A DNA stretch of 39,139 nt from JAIVHA01 sp965367295 (GTDB lineage Bacteria; Pseudomonadota; Gammaproteobacteria; DSM-19610). Of the stretch, positions 31,285-38,629 are shown one piece after another (positions within the stretch are counted from its first letter, which is position 1; each line of letters opens with the position of its first letter). A program made the position numbers and the translations under genes. The notes under the pieces were generated by a model that saw only the letters and a program-made list of their open reading frames with translations, was not told the DNA's origin and did no database searches. The stretch spans positions 1-39,139 of the forward strand of contig CBDUHN010000033.1 in the NCBI GenBank assembly GCA_965367295.1. Reading direction: 5' to 3'.

Positions 31285-33279
31285 CTACAGCTCAAAGGTG
31301 AGCTTTACGAACAGGCTGCGCGGAATCTCCGCCCGCCGCGTCGCGAGCGCCGCATCGAATTCCGGGTGATAGGAATCAAACAGGTTCTGGCCGATCAGAC
31401 TGACTTCCAGCCCTTTGCGCGGTTTCCAGGCCAGTCGTGCGTCGAATCGCCAGTAGTCGGGAATGGAATGGCCCGCGGTATCGATGCGCGGCAACTCATC
31501 GACATAGTACAACGCCGTGTCGAATTGCAGGTTGGCACGCACACTCCACCAGGAACGCAGGGAAAACTGCTGCTGGGGTTGGCTGGTCTCATCCAGCGCC
31601 GCCAGGATGTCCTGGCTGCCGGGCTTGAGGTGCACATCCAGCTGCGACCACGAATAGGCCGGCGACAGACGCCAGTCGCGGGTAACCTGCCAGGTACCGC
31701 TGGCCTCGAATCCAAAGGACTCACCCGTGGCGCGGTTGCTCACTTCCAGCGGCAGGCTGTATACCCCGAAAGGCGCAATGGGTTCAAAGGTTCGCAGCTG
31801 ATCGTAGTCGTTATAGAACAGGGTCAGATCATAGTTCACATGGGTGGCCGTCTCATTGCGCAACCCCAGCTCATAGGCAATGAGTTCTTCCGACCCATAG
31901 TCAGCCTCATTCCTGATCAGACCGACAAAACCCGGCGGCGCCACCCCACTGATCAGGTTCAGGGAATGCTCGCCACGGGTCGGCGTACGCACGGCACGCG
32001 ATACTGCGCCCCAGAGGATTCCATAGTCATGATTCCACGCCAGCCGCACACTGGGCTGCACTTCCAGGCCGGTGTAATCATTGTGTTCAAACTTGGACCC
32101 CAGGGTGAGCTGCAAACGGTCCGGCAACAGGCTGATCTGGTCCTGCACAAAGGCGCTGAATATATCGTCAGTACGGCGTTCCGGATCATAATCAAGGTAG
32201 GTCACGCCATTGAAGGGACTGGTGCGCAGTTCATCCTGAATGACGCGATAGCCCACTCCCCAGGCAATATGGTGTCGCTGCAGTGCCGCGGGATGGTGTT
32301 GCAGATCGAAATCCAGGGTGTGATGACGCTGGTTCAGCACCCGGTTGTCGCGATCGACAAAATCGTAATAGACCTGCAGGGAAACCCGCTCACCGCCTGA
32401 TTTTCCCCGGGCCCAGCGCCCCAGCAGGTTCGCGCCGCGAGCGGTCTGTTCCTCGCTGGTGGTTACATAAAAGGGAGCGCTGAGACTATCGAGCAGCGAC
32501 AAGCCATTCTCGCGCAGTTCATAGGCGTCACCCTGCAGGGTGAACGCCTGGGAGGCCACCGGCCAGTCGGCGCGGAATCCCGCCCGTGCGCTGCGCCAGT
32601 CATCGCCCATGTCACCACCGGCCCCCGGCTCCCCCGCCGCCACCCGGGTTTCCCCGCGTCGCGACCACTTGCCGTAGATGCGCGCATGCCCGCCGTTTGC
32701 CAGCGCCATCCCCTGCCGCAACTGCATTCCCTGCTCCTGGTTTCCGGCCAGCGCCGTCACCAGCGTACCCTGGGTATCCTTCGCTTCCCGGGTGATGATA
32801 TTGATCACGCCGTTGACCGCGTTCGCGCCCCACAGCGCGCCACCGGGACCACGGATCACCTCGATGCGCTCGATATCCTCCAGCATCACATCCTGGGCAT
32901 CCCAGAACACGCCGGAGAACAGGGGTGTGTACACCGTGCGGCCATCGATCAGCACCAGCAGCTTGTTGGAAAACTGGCGATTGAAGCCGCGCACACTGAT
33001 AGCCCAGTCATTGGCGTCCATCTGCGCCACCTGCACACCGGGCACCATACGCAGCAGATCCGGCAACTGACTGGCGCCGGAGCGGCGGATATCCTCGCGG
33101 GTGAGCACGAATACCGCCGCCGCGGAGCGCGACAGGGACTCGGCCCGCTTGGATACCGAGGTCACGGTAATCTGGGCCAGTTCCTGCAGCGAGAGGTCGA
33201 AATAATCCCTTTCCTGCTGCGCCCACGCCTGGGTACAGCAAAAACACAACGCCACTGCCGGCAACATACGTGGAATCAT
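31285..33279 (-). CDS. TonB-dependent outer-membrane receptor
   Basis: The 664-residue protein has a signal peptide (cleavage A-W-A/Q near residue 20), a TonB-box-like D-L-S-L-Q-E-L-A-Q-I-T-V-T-S-V-S-K region, then a plug domain (about 45-160) with V-F-V-L-T-R-E-D-I-R-R-S-G and R-I-E-V-I-R-G-P-G-G-A-L-W-G-A-N-A-V-N-G-V-I-N-I-I-T. The rest is a beta barrel ending in F-V-K-L-T-F-E-L with a terminal hydrophobic residue. It imports a ligand using TonB energy. The plug resembles a widespread iron-complex-type receptor class, but siderophore, vitamin or other substrate cannot be told. No transporter or regulator is adjacent, and I see no clear Fur box upstream. Confidence 0.92.
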   Translation of the reverse strand: MIPRMLPAVALCFCCTQAWAQQERDYFDLSLQELAQITVTSVSKRAESLSRSAAAVFVLTREDIRRSGASQLPDLLRMVPGVQVAQMDANDWAISVRGFNRQFSNKLLVLIDGRTVYTPLFSGVFWDAQDVMLEDIERIEVIRGPGGALWGANAVNGVINIITREAKDTQGTLVTALAGNQEQGMQLRQGMALANGGHARIYGKWSRRGETRVAAGEPGAGGDMGDDWRSARAGFRADWPVASQAFTLQGDAYELRENGLSLLDSLSAPFYVTTSEEQTARGANLLGRWARGKSGGERVSLQVYYDFVDRDNRVLNQRHHTLDFDLQHHPAALQRHHIAWGVGYRVIQDELRTSPFNGVTYLDYDPERRTDDIFSAFVQDQISLLPDRLQLTLGSKFEHNDYTGLEVQPSVRLAWNHDYGILWGAVSRAVRTPTRGEHSLNLISGVAPPGFVGLIRNEADYGSEELIAYELGLRNETATHVNYDLTLFYNDYDQLRTFEPIAPFGVYSLPLEVSNRATGESFGFEASGTWQVTRDWRLSPAYSWSQLDVHLKPGSQDILAALDETSQPQQQFSLRSWWSVRANLQFDTALYYVDELPRIDTAGHSIPDYWRFDARLAWKPRKGLEVSLIGQNLFDSYHPEFDAALATRRAEIPRSLFVKLTFEL

Positions 33280-33422
33280 GAATACACTCTAACTTCCCAA
33301 TCCTTAGGGTGAACTGGCCCTAGCTACGTTATGTCATTGGTAAACCATTGTCACCTTGTCAGAAACTACAGGTAGACGGATTCCCTTAATGTCATATGGG
33401 CGATCCTGATGGACAAAATCTG

Positions 33423-33428
33423 TAGAAT
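33423..33428 (+). promoter_or_regulatory. possible -10 element for the flavoprotein operon
   Basis: TAGAAT lies 45 nt before the flavoprotein ATG at 33473, in a 193-nt divergent gap. A TGGACA at 33410-33415 is too close (7 nt) to be its -35, and no better -35 is seen, so this is weak. Confidence 0.25.
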
Positions 33429-33472
33429 AGCGGCCGGTTTCCAGCAGAAAATCCCACTCGGAGCATGACCCC

Positions 33473-34870
33473 ATGGAAAAACACGTCGACGTCGCCATCA
33501 TCGGAGCCGGTAGTGCCGGCCTGTTCGCCCTTTCCAAGGTGCGCCGGGCCACGGACAGCTTTGTGCTGATCGATGGGGGTGAACTCGGCACCACCTGTGC
33601 ACGGGTGGGCTGCATGCCCTCCAAGGCCGCCATCCAGGTGGCCGAGGATTTTCATCGCCGCAACCTGTTCGAACGCATGGGCATCGAAGGCGGCGACGGA
33701 CTGTCGCTGAATATCGAAGACGCCATGGAACATGTGCGCGACCTGCGCGATGTGTTTGTCGACCAGGTGTTGATGAGCAGCACCGACGAGATGGGCGAGG
33801 AATTCATCGAGGGCTATGCCCGCTTCGTCTCCCCCACCGAATTGCAGGTGGGCGACGACACCATCCACGCCAAAGCCGTGGTCATCGCCACCGGATCAAA
33901 GCCGGTGCTGCCCGAGGCCTGGAAGGCCTTCGGCGACCGCGTCGTCACCACCGATGAACTGTTCGAGCTGGAAACCCTGCCGGAATCCATGGCGGTGATC
34001 GGCCTCGGCACCATCGGCCTGGAACTCGGCCAGACCCTGCAGCGCATGGGTGTGGCCATCACCGGCTTCGACCAGCTGGAGCACATTGCCGGACTGCAGG
34101 ACCCGGCGGTACAACAGGCCGCACGGGAGATCATCGGCAAGGAATTCCCGCTCTGGCTGGGCCACGCGGCCAAAATCGAGGAGGAAGGTGACAAGCTGCG
34201 CGTCACCGCCGGTGAACAATCGGTACTGGTGGACAAGGTACTGGCCGCCATGGGCCGCGCGCCGAATATCCGCAACCTGGGCCTGGAGAATCTCGGTGTC
34301 GAACTCGATGCGCGCGGCCTGCCCGCCTTCAACCCCAACACCATGCAGATCGGCGACCTGCCGGTATTCATCGCCGGTGATGTGACCGGCGACCTGGCCA
34401 TTCTCCACGAAGCCGGCACCGAGGGCCGTATCGCCGGCTACAACGCCGTACAGGAAACCCCGGTGGCCTTCAAACGCCAGCCACAGCTGGCCATCAACTT
34501 CTGCGATCCCAACATCGCCGTGATCGGTACCCCCTGGCAGGAACTGGACCAGGACCGCATCGCCATCGGTGAAATAAAGTTCGCGCCGGTGGGGCGCGCC
34601 CTGATCATGGGCAAAAACAAGGGCCTGCTGCGGGTGTATGCCGACAAGCAGGATGGCCGTATTCTCGGCGCCAGCATGATCGGGCCCAAAGGCGAAAACC
34701 TGGCCCACCTGCTGGCCTGGTCGATCCAGCAGGGACAGACCGTATTCGAGCTGCTGCGCATGCCCTTCTACCATCCTTCCATCGAGGAAGCCCTGCAGGC
34801 GGCACTGAATGACCTGCGCGGCAAGATCGAGCAGCGCCCGGAATCCCCGGTGGAACTGGAACGACTATGA
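33473..34870 (+). CDS. dihydrolipoyl-dehydrogenase-like flavoprotein disulfide reductase
   Basis: The 465-residue protein has the N-terminal FAD motif D-V-A-I-I-G-A-G-S-A-G (6-16), the redox disulfide G-T-T-C-A-R-V-G-C-M-P-S-K (Cys42 and Cys47), the NAD(P) motif V-I-G-L-G-T-I-G-L-E-L-G, the second FAD block V-F-I-A-G-D-V-T-G-D, and a C-terminal F-Y-H-P-S-I-E-E where His is the catalytic base. This is the lipoamide dehydrogenase/mercuric reductase class. There is no heavy-metal N-terminal domain or C-terminal Cys pair, so it is not MerA. No 2-oxoacid dehydrogenase genes are near, so its partner is unclear. It overlaps the next gene by an ATGA. Confidence 0.88.
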   Translation: MEKHVDVAIIGAGSAGLFALSKVRRATDSFVLIDGGELGTTCARVGCMPSKAAIQVAEDFHRRNLFERMGIEGGDGLSLNIEDAMEHVRDLRDVFVDQVLMSSTDEMGEEFIEGYARFVSPTELQVGDDTIHAKAVVIATGSKPVLPEAWKAFGDRVVTTDELFELETLPESMAVIGLGTIGLELGQTLQRMGVAITGFDQLEHIAGLQDPAVQQAAREIIGKEFPLWLGHAAKIEEEGDKLRVTAGEQSVLVDKVLAAMGRAPNIRNLGLENLGVELDARGLPAFNPNTMQIGDLPVFIAGDVTGDLAILHEAGTEGRIAGYNAVQETPVAFKRQPQLAINFCDPNIAVIGTPWQELDQDRIAIGEIKFAPVGRALIMGKNKGLLRVYADKQDGRILGASMIGPKGENLAHLLAWSIQQGQTVFELLRMPFYHPSIEEALQAALNDLRGKIEQRPESPVELERL

Positions 34871-35694
34871 ATACCGCGCCAACCGGTAGTGGCCTCCCGG
34901 AGCTGACCGTCGCCCGCGACATCGTGGTCGAGATCGCCCGCGCCGAACTGCCGCACCGCTGCCACATCACCCGCCGCCACAAGGCCGACGGCAGCATCGT
35001 CACCGAGGCCGACCTGGTCATGCAGCGACGTATTCGTGCGGCACTGCATGAGCAATGGCCTGCGCTTGGATTTCTCGGTGAGGAAATGGAACGGGAAGAA
35101 CAGGAACGGGCCCTGCAATGCCTGGATACCGGTGTCTGGTGCCTGGACCCCCTCGACGGGACCAACAACTTCGCCTCCGGTATCCCCTACTACGCCGTAT
35201 CGCTGGCCTTCCTGAAACAGGACAGCGTACAGCTGGCCATCGTCTACGACCCCAGCCGTGATGAATGCTTCACCGCACAGCGCGGTCAGGGTGCCTGGCT
35301 CAATGAACATCGCCTGGAACCCCACCCCGCGGGCATCGGCCTGCGCGAGGCTATGGCCCTGGTGGACCTCAAGCGCCTGCCCGAAGACCTGACCAACCGG
35401 CTCATCAAACAGCCGCCCTACGCCTCCCAGCGCAGCTTCGGCGCCGTGGCGCTGGACTGGTGCTGGCTGGCCGCCGGTCGTATCCAGGTCTACCTGCACG
35501 GCAAACAGAAACTCTGGGACTACGCCGCCGGCAACCTGATCCTGGAAGAGGCCGGCGGCCAGGCCATCACCCTCGACGGCAAAGCGGTCTACCAGGCTGG
35601 CCTCGCGCCCCGCTCCGCCGCCGCCGCACTGGACCCGGATCTATACCGGGCCTGGATCGAATGGCTGGCGATCCCCGCTGGACTAGACACCTGA
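34867..35694 (+). CDS. inositol-monophosphatase family phosphatase
   Basis: The 275-residue protein has the Mg2+-dependent phosphatase motifs: Glu72 in F-L-G-E-E, Asp94-Pro-Leu-Asp97-Gly-Thr in W-C-L-D-P-L-D-G-T-N-N-F, and W-D-Y-A-A-G-N-L-I-L-E-E-A-G-G near residue 218. Family members hydrolyse inositol phosphates, 3'-phosphoadenosine 5'-phosphate or sugar bisphosphates, and the substrate is not clear here. The start codon overlaps the stop of the flavoprotein gene, implying coupled expression, an unusual pairing. Confidence 0.88.
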   Translation: MNTAPTGSGLPELTVARDIVVEIARAELPHRCHITRRHKADGSIVTEADLVMQRRIRAALHEQWPALGFLGEEMEREEQERALQCLDTGVWCLDPLDGTNNFASGIPYYAVSLAFLKQDSVQLAIVYDPSRDECFTAQRGQGAWLNEHRLEPHPAGIGLREAMALVDLKRLPEDLTNRLIKQPPYASQRSFGAVALDWCWLAAGRIQVYLHGKQKLWDYAAGNLILEEAGGQAITLDGKAVYQAGLAPRSAAAALDPDLYRAWIEWLAIPAGLDT

Positions 35695-35703
35695 CCTCTA
35701 CAC

Positions 35704-35725
35704 CCCTCTCCCCCCCGGGAGAGGG
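35704..35725. terminator. GC-rich hairpin of a widespread intergenic type
   Basis: CCCTCTCCC (35704-35712) pairs perfectly with GGGAGAGGG (35717-35725) around a CCCC loop, in the 50-nt gap between two convergent genes. The same CCCTCTCCC/GGGAGAGGG motif followed by CCAGGGTGAGGG is a common intergenic repeat in proteobacterial genomes. It probably ends transcription from both sides. Confidence 0.55.
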
Positions 35726-35744
35726 CCAGGGTGAGGGACAAAAC

Positions 35745-36062
35745 TCACCTGGCACACTTATAGATATCAAACGTCATCGCACCATCCTGCACCGGCCCCC
35801 GCGCCACGATCGAATCCCCACCCGCGACCGCCGCCTCGTTCTTCGCCAGCGTGATCAATTCCTCGGTCACCTTGGTGTCCGGCCGTTTGATTGGACCAAT
35901 GGTGTATTTCACATGGGCCGTCGTCGCCCCCAGCCGCTGACAGTGTTCCACATTGAAGTCCTTGACCAGCATGACCTCGCTGCCCGACTTGGTGGGCGTG
36001 ACCCAGGTACAGGCATACAGCGTGAGCAGCATGGGAATCGATAACAGGAAGCGGGTATTCAT
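35745..36062 (-). CDS. DUF4156 lipoprotein
   Basis: From the ATG at 36062, with AGGGCC upstream, the 105-residue protein begins with a lipoprotein signal (lipobox L-Y-A-C, acylated Cys18). C-T-W-V-T-P-T-K-S-G-S-E-V-M-L-V follows, then C-Q-R-L-G-A-T-T and L-A-K-N-E-A-A-V-A-G-G-D-S-I-V. It ends F-D-I-Y-K-C-A-R. These are the recurring blocks of the DUF4156 family of small envelope lipoproteins, whose function is unknown. The two internal cysteines after the lipobox could form a disulfide. A longer reading to 36191 has no signal and is not favoured. Confidence 0.82.
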   Translation of the reverse strand: MNTRFLLSIPMLLTLYACTWVTPTKSGSEVMLVKDFNVEHCQRLGATTAHVKYTIGPIKRPDTKVTEELITLAKNEAAVAGGDSIVARGPVQDGAMTFDIYKCAR

Positions 36063-36229
36063 GGATGGCCCTCCTTGCGCAAAGGCAACAAACGCCCGGC
36101 CGGCGGCCGGATTACCGGCATGGTACGCTGGTCGGCAAAGCCGCGGTACCAGTCCCGGAAAATCCCGTTCAATGGGCGCATCATGCGCCACTGCTTCCCG
36201 ATGGGGTCACGTCCGGTTTCACGGACTCG

Positions 36230-36664
36230 CTAGGCACGGAATTCATCCTGGTTCGCAGTTTCCAGATTTGGCTTACGCCACCTGAACACCGCGACCAGTA
36301 TGAGAATAAGACCTGGGATTGAAAACGGGAACCCGATCATCAACACAAACAACATGGGAGGAAAGCCAACCACACCCACTGCAAAAGAGCCTATGGCCAA
36401 GTAACGAAAGACAAGATCGGTTATTGATCTATTCTGAATCAGCCCCGAGCATACGATTGCCCGATTCAATAGATAAAGCGAGAACCCATACGCCGCGGAG
36501 AGTATGCCAGAAGCATATCCCCCCACTCCGAAACCTTCGGTTGCCGGCCCTTTAATCGTGGTAAGCGAAAGATATCCGATGAAGAAAATCGGCCATGCAA
36601 AAAGAAAATAGAATCGTGATGCAGTCCTGAGGCGCGCTTCGTGATTTTCATTTTCAGCAATCAT
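36230..36664 (-). CDS. unknown membrane protein in the accessory region
   Basis: The 144-residue product has four hydrophobic segments (about residues 18-35, 48-68, 84-105 and 106-128), so it is an integral inner-membrane protein. I recognise no family. Base composition is lower in GC than the genes to the left, marking the start of the accessory region. In its own orientation the start lies about 30 nt after a GCGTTAG sequence that may be the end of a recombination site. No partner gene is evident. Confidence 0.6.
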   Translation of the reverse strand: MIAENENHEARLRTASRFYFLFAWPIFFIGYLSLTTIKGPATEGFGVGGYASGILSAAYGFSLYLLNRAIVCSGLIQNRSITDLVFRYLAIGSFAVGVVGFPPMLFVLMIGFPFSIPGLILILVAVFRWRKPNLETANQDEFRA

Positions 36665-36692
36665 GTTTATTTTCCAGCTGTCAACTCGCTTG

Positions 36693-36772
36693 CTGCACTA
36701 ACGCCGGCCGCAACAGGTATCACACTCGACGCACAGCGGAGAACTTGATGTCCTGGTGGACGGCTTTATTAG
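36693..36772 (-). repeat. weak attC-like site between the membrane-protein and VOC ORFs
   Basis: Read on the minus strand, GCCTAAT just after the VOC stop and GCGTTAG just before the next gene could act as the two core sites of an integron attC. CTAA pairs with TTAG, and GCCG pairs with CGGC further in, with unpaired bases between. The outer cores deviate from RYYYAAC and GTTRRRY, so support is limited. Confidence 0.25.
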
Positions 36773-36774
36773 GC

Positions 36775-37113
36775 CTACTCAGTTTTCGATGGAAGCCTAC
36801 GCATCGCTTCCTTCCAAGGTGGACCGCCCCATTCTGGATGGTTTATCCATTCACTCTTAAGGACACCAAGCCATCTCCCATAAGCAAACAAGGAGGGAAT
36901 TAAAGGGGTGTGACTCAACTCGAAGTGTATACCGGTAATTGGATTATTGAAAAAAACCGCATAATAGCCTGGTGTATAAAGCGGATACTCGGCCGGTGAA
37001 TCTGTAACCTCCACCTCGTTTCGTATCAGAAAACTTTGGTAAAAAGCGTCAACCTCCCACCTACTTTTCGCCCAAAGTGCAATATGGTGGATTCCCGGTG
37101 CATGTTTTTTAGC
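36775..37113 (-). pseudogene. 5'-truncated VOC (glyoxalase-type) domain gene
   Basis: The open frame has no start codon at its upstream end. It reads H-A-P-G-I-H-H-I-A-L-W-A-K-S, then V-D-A-F-Y, G-Y-Y-A-V-F-F-N-N-P-I-T-G-I-H-F-E-L-S-H. This is the second half of a vicinal-oxygen-chelate domain, with its metal-binding His and the final Glu strand. The first half is missing: upstream the frame meets a stop (TGA) and an IS110-type transposase fragment. A shorter ORF could start at a GTG near 37014, but it would lack the conserved H-H-I-A. I read it as an insertion-damaged remnant. Confidence 0.6.
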
Positions 37114-37150
37114 TCAGCTTATCTCCAACTGCAGCGGGCTTGATTCCCAT

Positions 37151-37262
37151 AAGGACTTACTGGCCCGTCGCCGCCAGCTGCCGACCATGAGCACCATGGA
37201 GAAGAGTCGTGCCCACATGATGCCCAGGTCGTTTCGGGCGGATATCCATCACCTGCAAAACA
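37151..37262 (+). mobile_element. IS110/IS1111-type transposase fragment, copy 1
   Basis: About 112 nt encode K-D-L-L-A-R-R-R-Q-L, then T-M-S-T-M-E-K and R-A-D-I, a middle segment of IS110-family DEDD transposases. It is closely similar to 38377-38480 (copy 2), with scattered substitutions. It has no transposase ends and sits between a 5'-truncated VOC gene and a 3'-truncated small ORF on the other strand. Confidence 0.65.
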
Positions 37263-37329
37263 GCTTGAAAGAAAGAGTGAACCACCTATGTTCAAGGTAA
37301 ATTTCCTTCTTCTGTTCCTCCGTCATCAT
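37263..37329 (-). pseudogene. 3'-truncated ORF cut by the IS fragment
   Basis: Two ATGs (37329 and 37326) begin a frame reading M-T-E-E-Q-K-K-E-I-Y-L-E-H-R-W-F-T-L-S-F. This looks like a natural protein start, and the frame then enters antisense IS110-type sequence. It begins 11 nt after the carbonic anhydrase stop on the same strand, so it may once have been co-transcribed. Family unknown. Confidence 0.35.
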
Positions 37330-37339
37330 ATGCAACCGA

Positions 37340-37999
37340 TCAACTAAATGTACCCATCGGTCCAGGATAATTTACTTCGTCAAGCATTCCAGTATCAACA
37401 TCGTATATAAATCCTCGTACTGTTACGGCATCAGAGCCCTCAGTCGGTATCCAAGGGTGATTCATAATCCTGGAAATCGAGCGCCTGACATCCCAAGCGA
37501 GCCGTTCATCCTGCCCTTCACTTCTGGGTGCATCCAGCGGTTCTAGCGGCCCTCGGAAAGCATGAAACTGATCAGGTGTTACAGAGCTACACTTACAGCT
37601 GGTAAATGCGCGCCCTGTTGCCTTACCTAATAGCCCCTCTGCCGCAGGATCTCCTTCCAGACCAGCTTTAAGCAGATCATCACTGAAAGCGAGCATCCCG
37701 CAGCGAGTGTGATGTATTAGTATGATTTCATCGGTGTTAAGTAAATGATGAGAAATGATCAGACAGCGTAATGCATCGTCAGTAACAACACCTCCTGCGT
37801 TCCGGATTATATGTGCGTCACCAGTTTGCAAGCCAAGCAAGTCCTCCACATCTATTCGGGCATCCATACAGGCAATAACTGCGACATTCTTGTCAGGGTT
37901 AATTGGTTGCGCGCCTGGATGTGATGCGGTGTGAACAGCTTCGCCATTCGCGTATCGTCTGTTGTTTTCTAGAAATTTATCAGCGTGATTAATAGCCAT
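37340..37999 (-). CDS. beta-class carbonic anhydrase
   Basis: The 219-residue protein interconverts CO2 and bicarbonate. Zinc ligands and the Asp-Arg dyad are present: Cys44-x-Asp46-x-Arg48 (A-C-M-D-A-R-I) and His97-x-x-Cys100 (I-H-H-T-R-C-G), with R-N-A-G-G in between. A long insert after residue 110 (about 45 residues, including C-K-C) is larger than in the small class-D enzymes of about 170 residues. The ATG has GGAGGTAGG just upstream. It is flanked on both sides by IS110-type remnants and has lower GC than the core genes, consistent with horizontal arrival. Confidence 0.88.
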   Translation of the reverse strand: MAINHADKFLENNRRYANGEAVHTASHPGAQPINPDKNVAVIACMDARIDVEDLLGLQTGDAHIIRNAGGVVTDDALRCLIISHHLLNTDEIILIHHTRCGMLAFSDDLLKAGLEGDPAAEGLLGKATGRAFTSCKCSSVTPDQFHAFRGPLEPLDAPRSEGQDERLAWDVRRSISRIMNHPWIPTEGSDAVTVRGFIYDVDTGMLDEVNYPGPMGTFS

Positions 38000-38202
38000 G
38001 ATCCTACCTCCAATTGTTTTGAATCATGCATCCAAGAATTGCCTTCTACACTATTGTAACGCCACACCAATTAGTGATGCTGATGAGAGTATAGCGTTTC
38101 CCAATGAAGAAGGAGCTGGGCATCGCAAACTATGCAACCATGGGGTTATATACACATAACAACCAAGGCGTGGTGCTAGTTCAAAAGCACGCAGCGTCCT
38201 AC

Positions 38203-38589
38203 ACGAGCCAAGGACATGCAGGTCATCATGGCCAATCCCATGCACGTGCGACGCTATGCCGGGGCCATCGGACAGTTGGTGAAAACCGACAAGACCCATG
38301 CCCGCCTCATCGCCGAATATGCCGCGGTGATCCGCCCGGAAGTGCGTCCTGCCAGCAGTCGCAATGTACGTGCAAATAAAGACTTACTGGCCCATCGCTG
38401 CCGACCATGAGCACCATGGAGAAGAACCGTGCGCACATCATGCCCCGGTCGTTTCGGGCGGATATCCAGCACCTGGTTACGTAAGGCAAGCACAAGAAAG
38501 TCGCCCTTACCACCTGCATCCGCAAGATGATCATTATGCTGAATGCCATGATAAGGAACGGAACTATGTGGAACGAAAAAATGGTTTAA
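38203..38589 (+). mobile_element. decayed IS110/IS1111-type transposase, copy 2
   Basis: The fragment reads V-I-M-A-N-P-M-H-V-R-R-Y-A-G-A-I-G-Q-L-V-K-T-D-K, then A-R-L-I-A-E-Y-A-A-V-I-R-P-E. This is the conserved DEDD-transposase core of the IS110 family. A 7-nt deletion relative to copy 1, near 38398, shifts the frame. After R-A-D-I-Q-H-L there is a further large deletion, then the true C terminus G-K-H-K-K-V-A-L-T-T-C-I-R-K-M-I and L-N-A-M-I-R-N-G-T, ending at TAA 38587-38589. The first 60 or so residues are also missing. The 38000-38202 stretch before it shows no gene. Confidence 0.75.
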
Positions 38590-38616
38590 TGGGTTGACTT
38601 GGGATCACAGTCGATT

Positions 38617-38623
38617 GTTAGGC
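38617..38623. other. GTTAGGC core-like site beside the IS remnant
   Basis: GTTAGGC (GCCTAAC on the minus strand) fits the integron attC core GTTRRRY/RYYYAAC. On the minus strand it follows the BRCT-gene stop by 6 nt, where an attC normally begins. The 27 nt between it and the transposase stop would be the IS end. The matching second core is not seen, as expected if the IS split the site. Confidence 0.35.
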
Positions 38624-38629
38624 GTGACT

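Noticed and set aside
31366..32400. 344-codon open frame on the + strand
   Set aside because: Antisense shadow of the TonB-dependent receptor; composition is typical of a reverse-frame artefact.
33280..33472. Fur box between the TonB receptor and flavoprotein genes
   Set aside because: No 19-bp GATAAT-type inverted repeat could be found by eye.
33473..34870. mercuric reductase (MerA) partner for the MerB-like lyase
   Set aside because: It lacks the N-terminal heavy-metal domain and the C-terminal cysteine pair of MerA, and lies 26 kb away; the general flavoprotein disulfide reductase call is safer.
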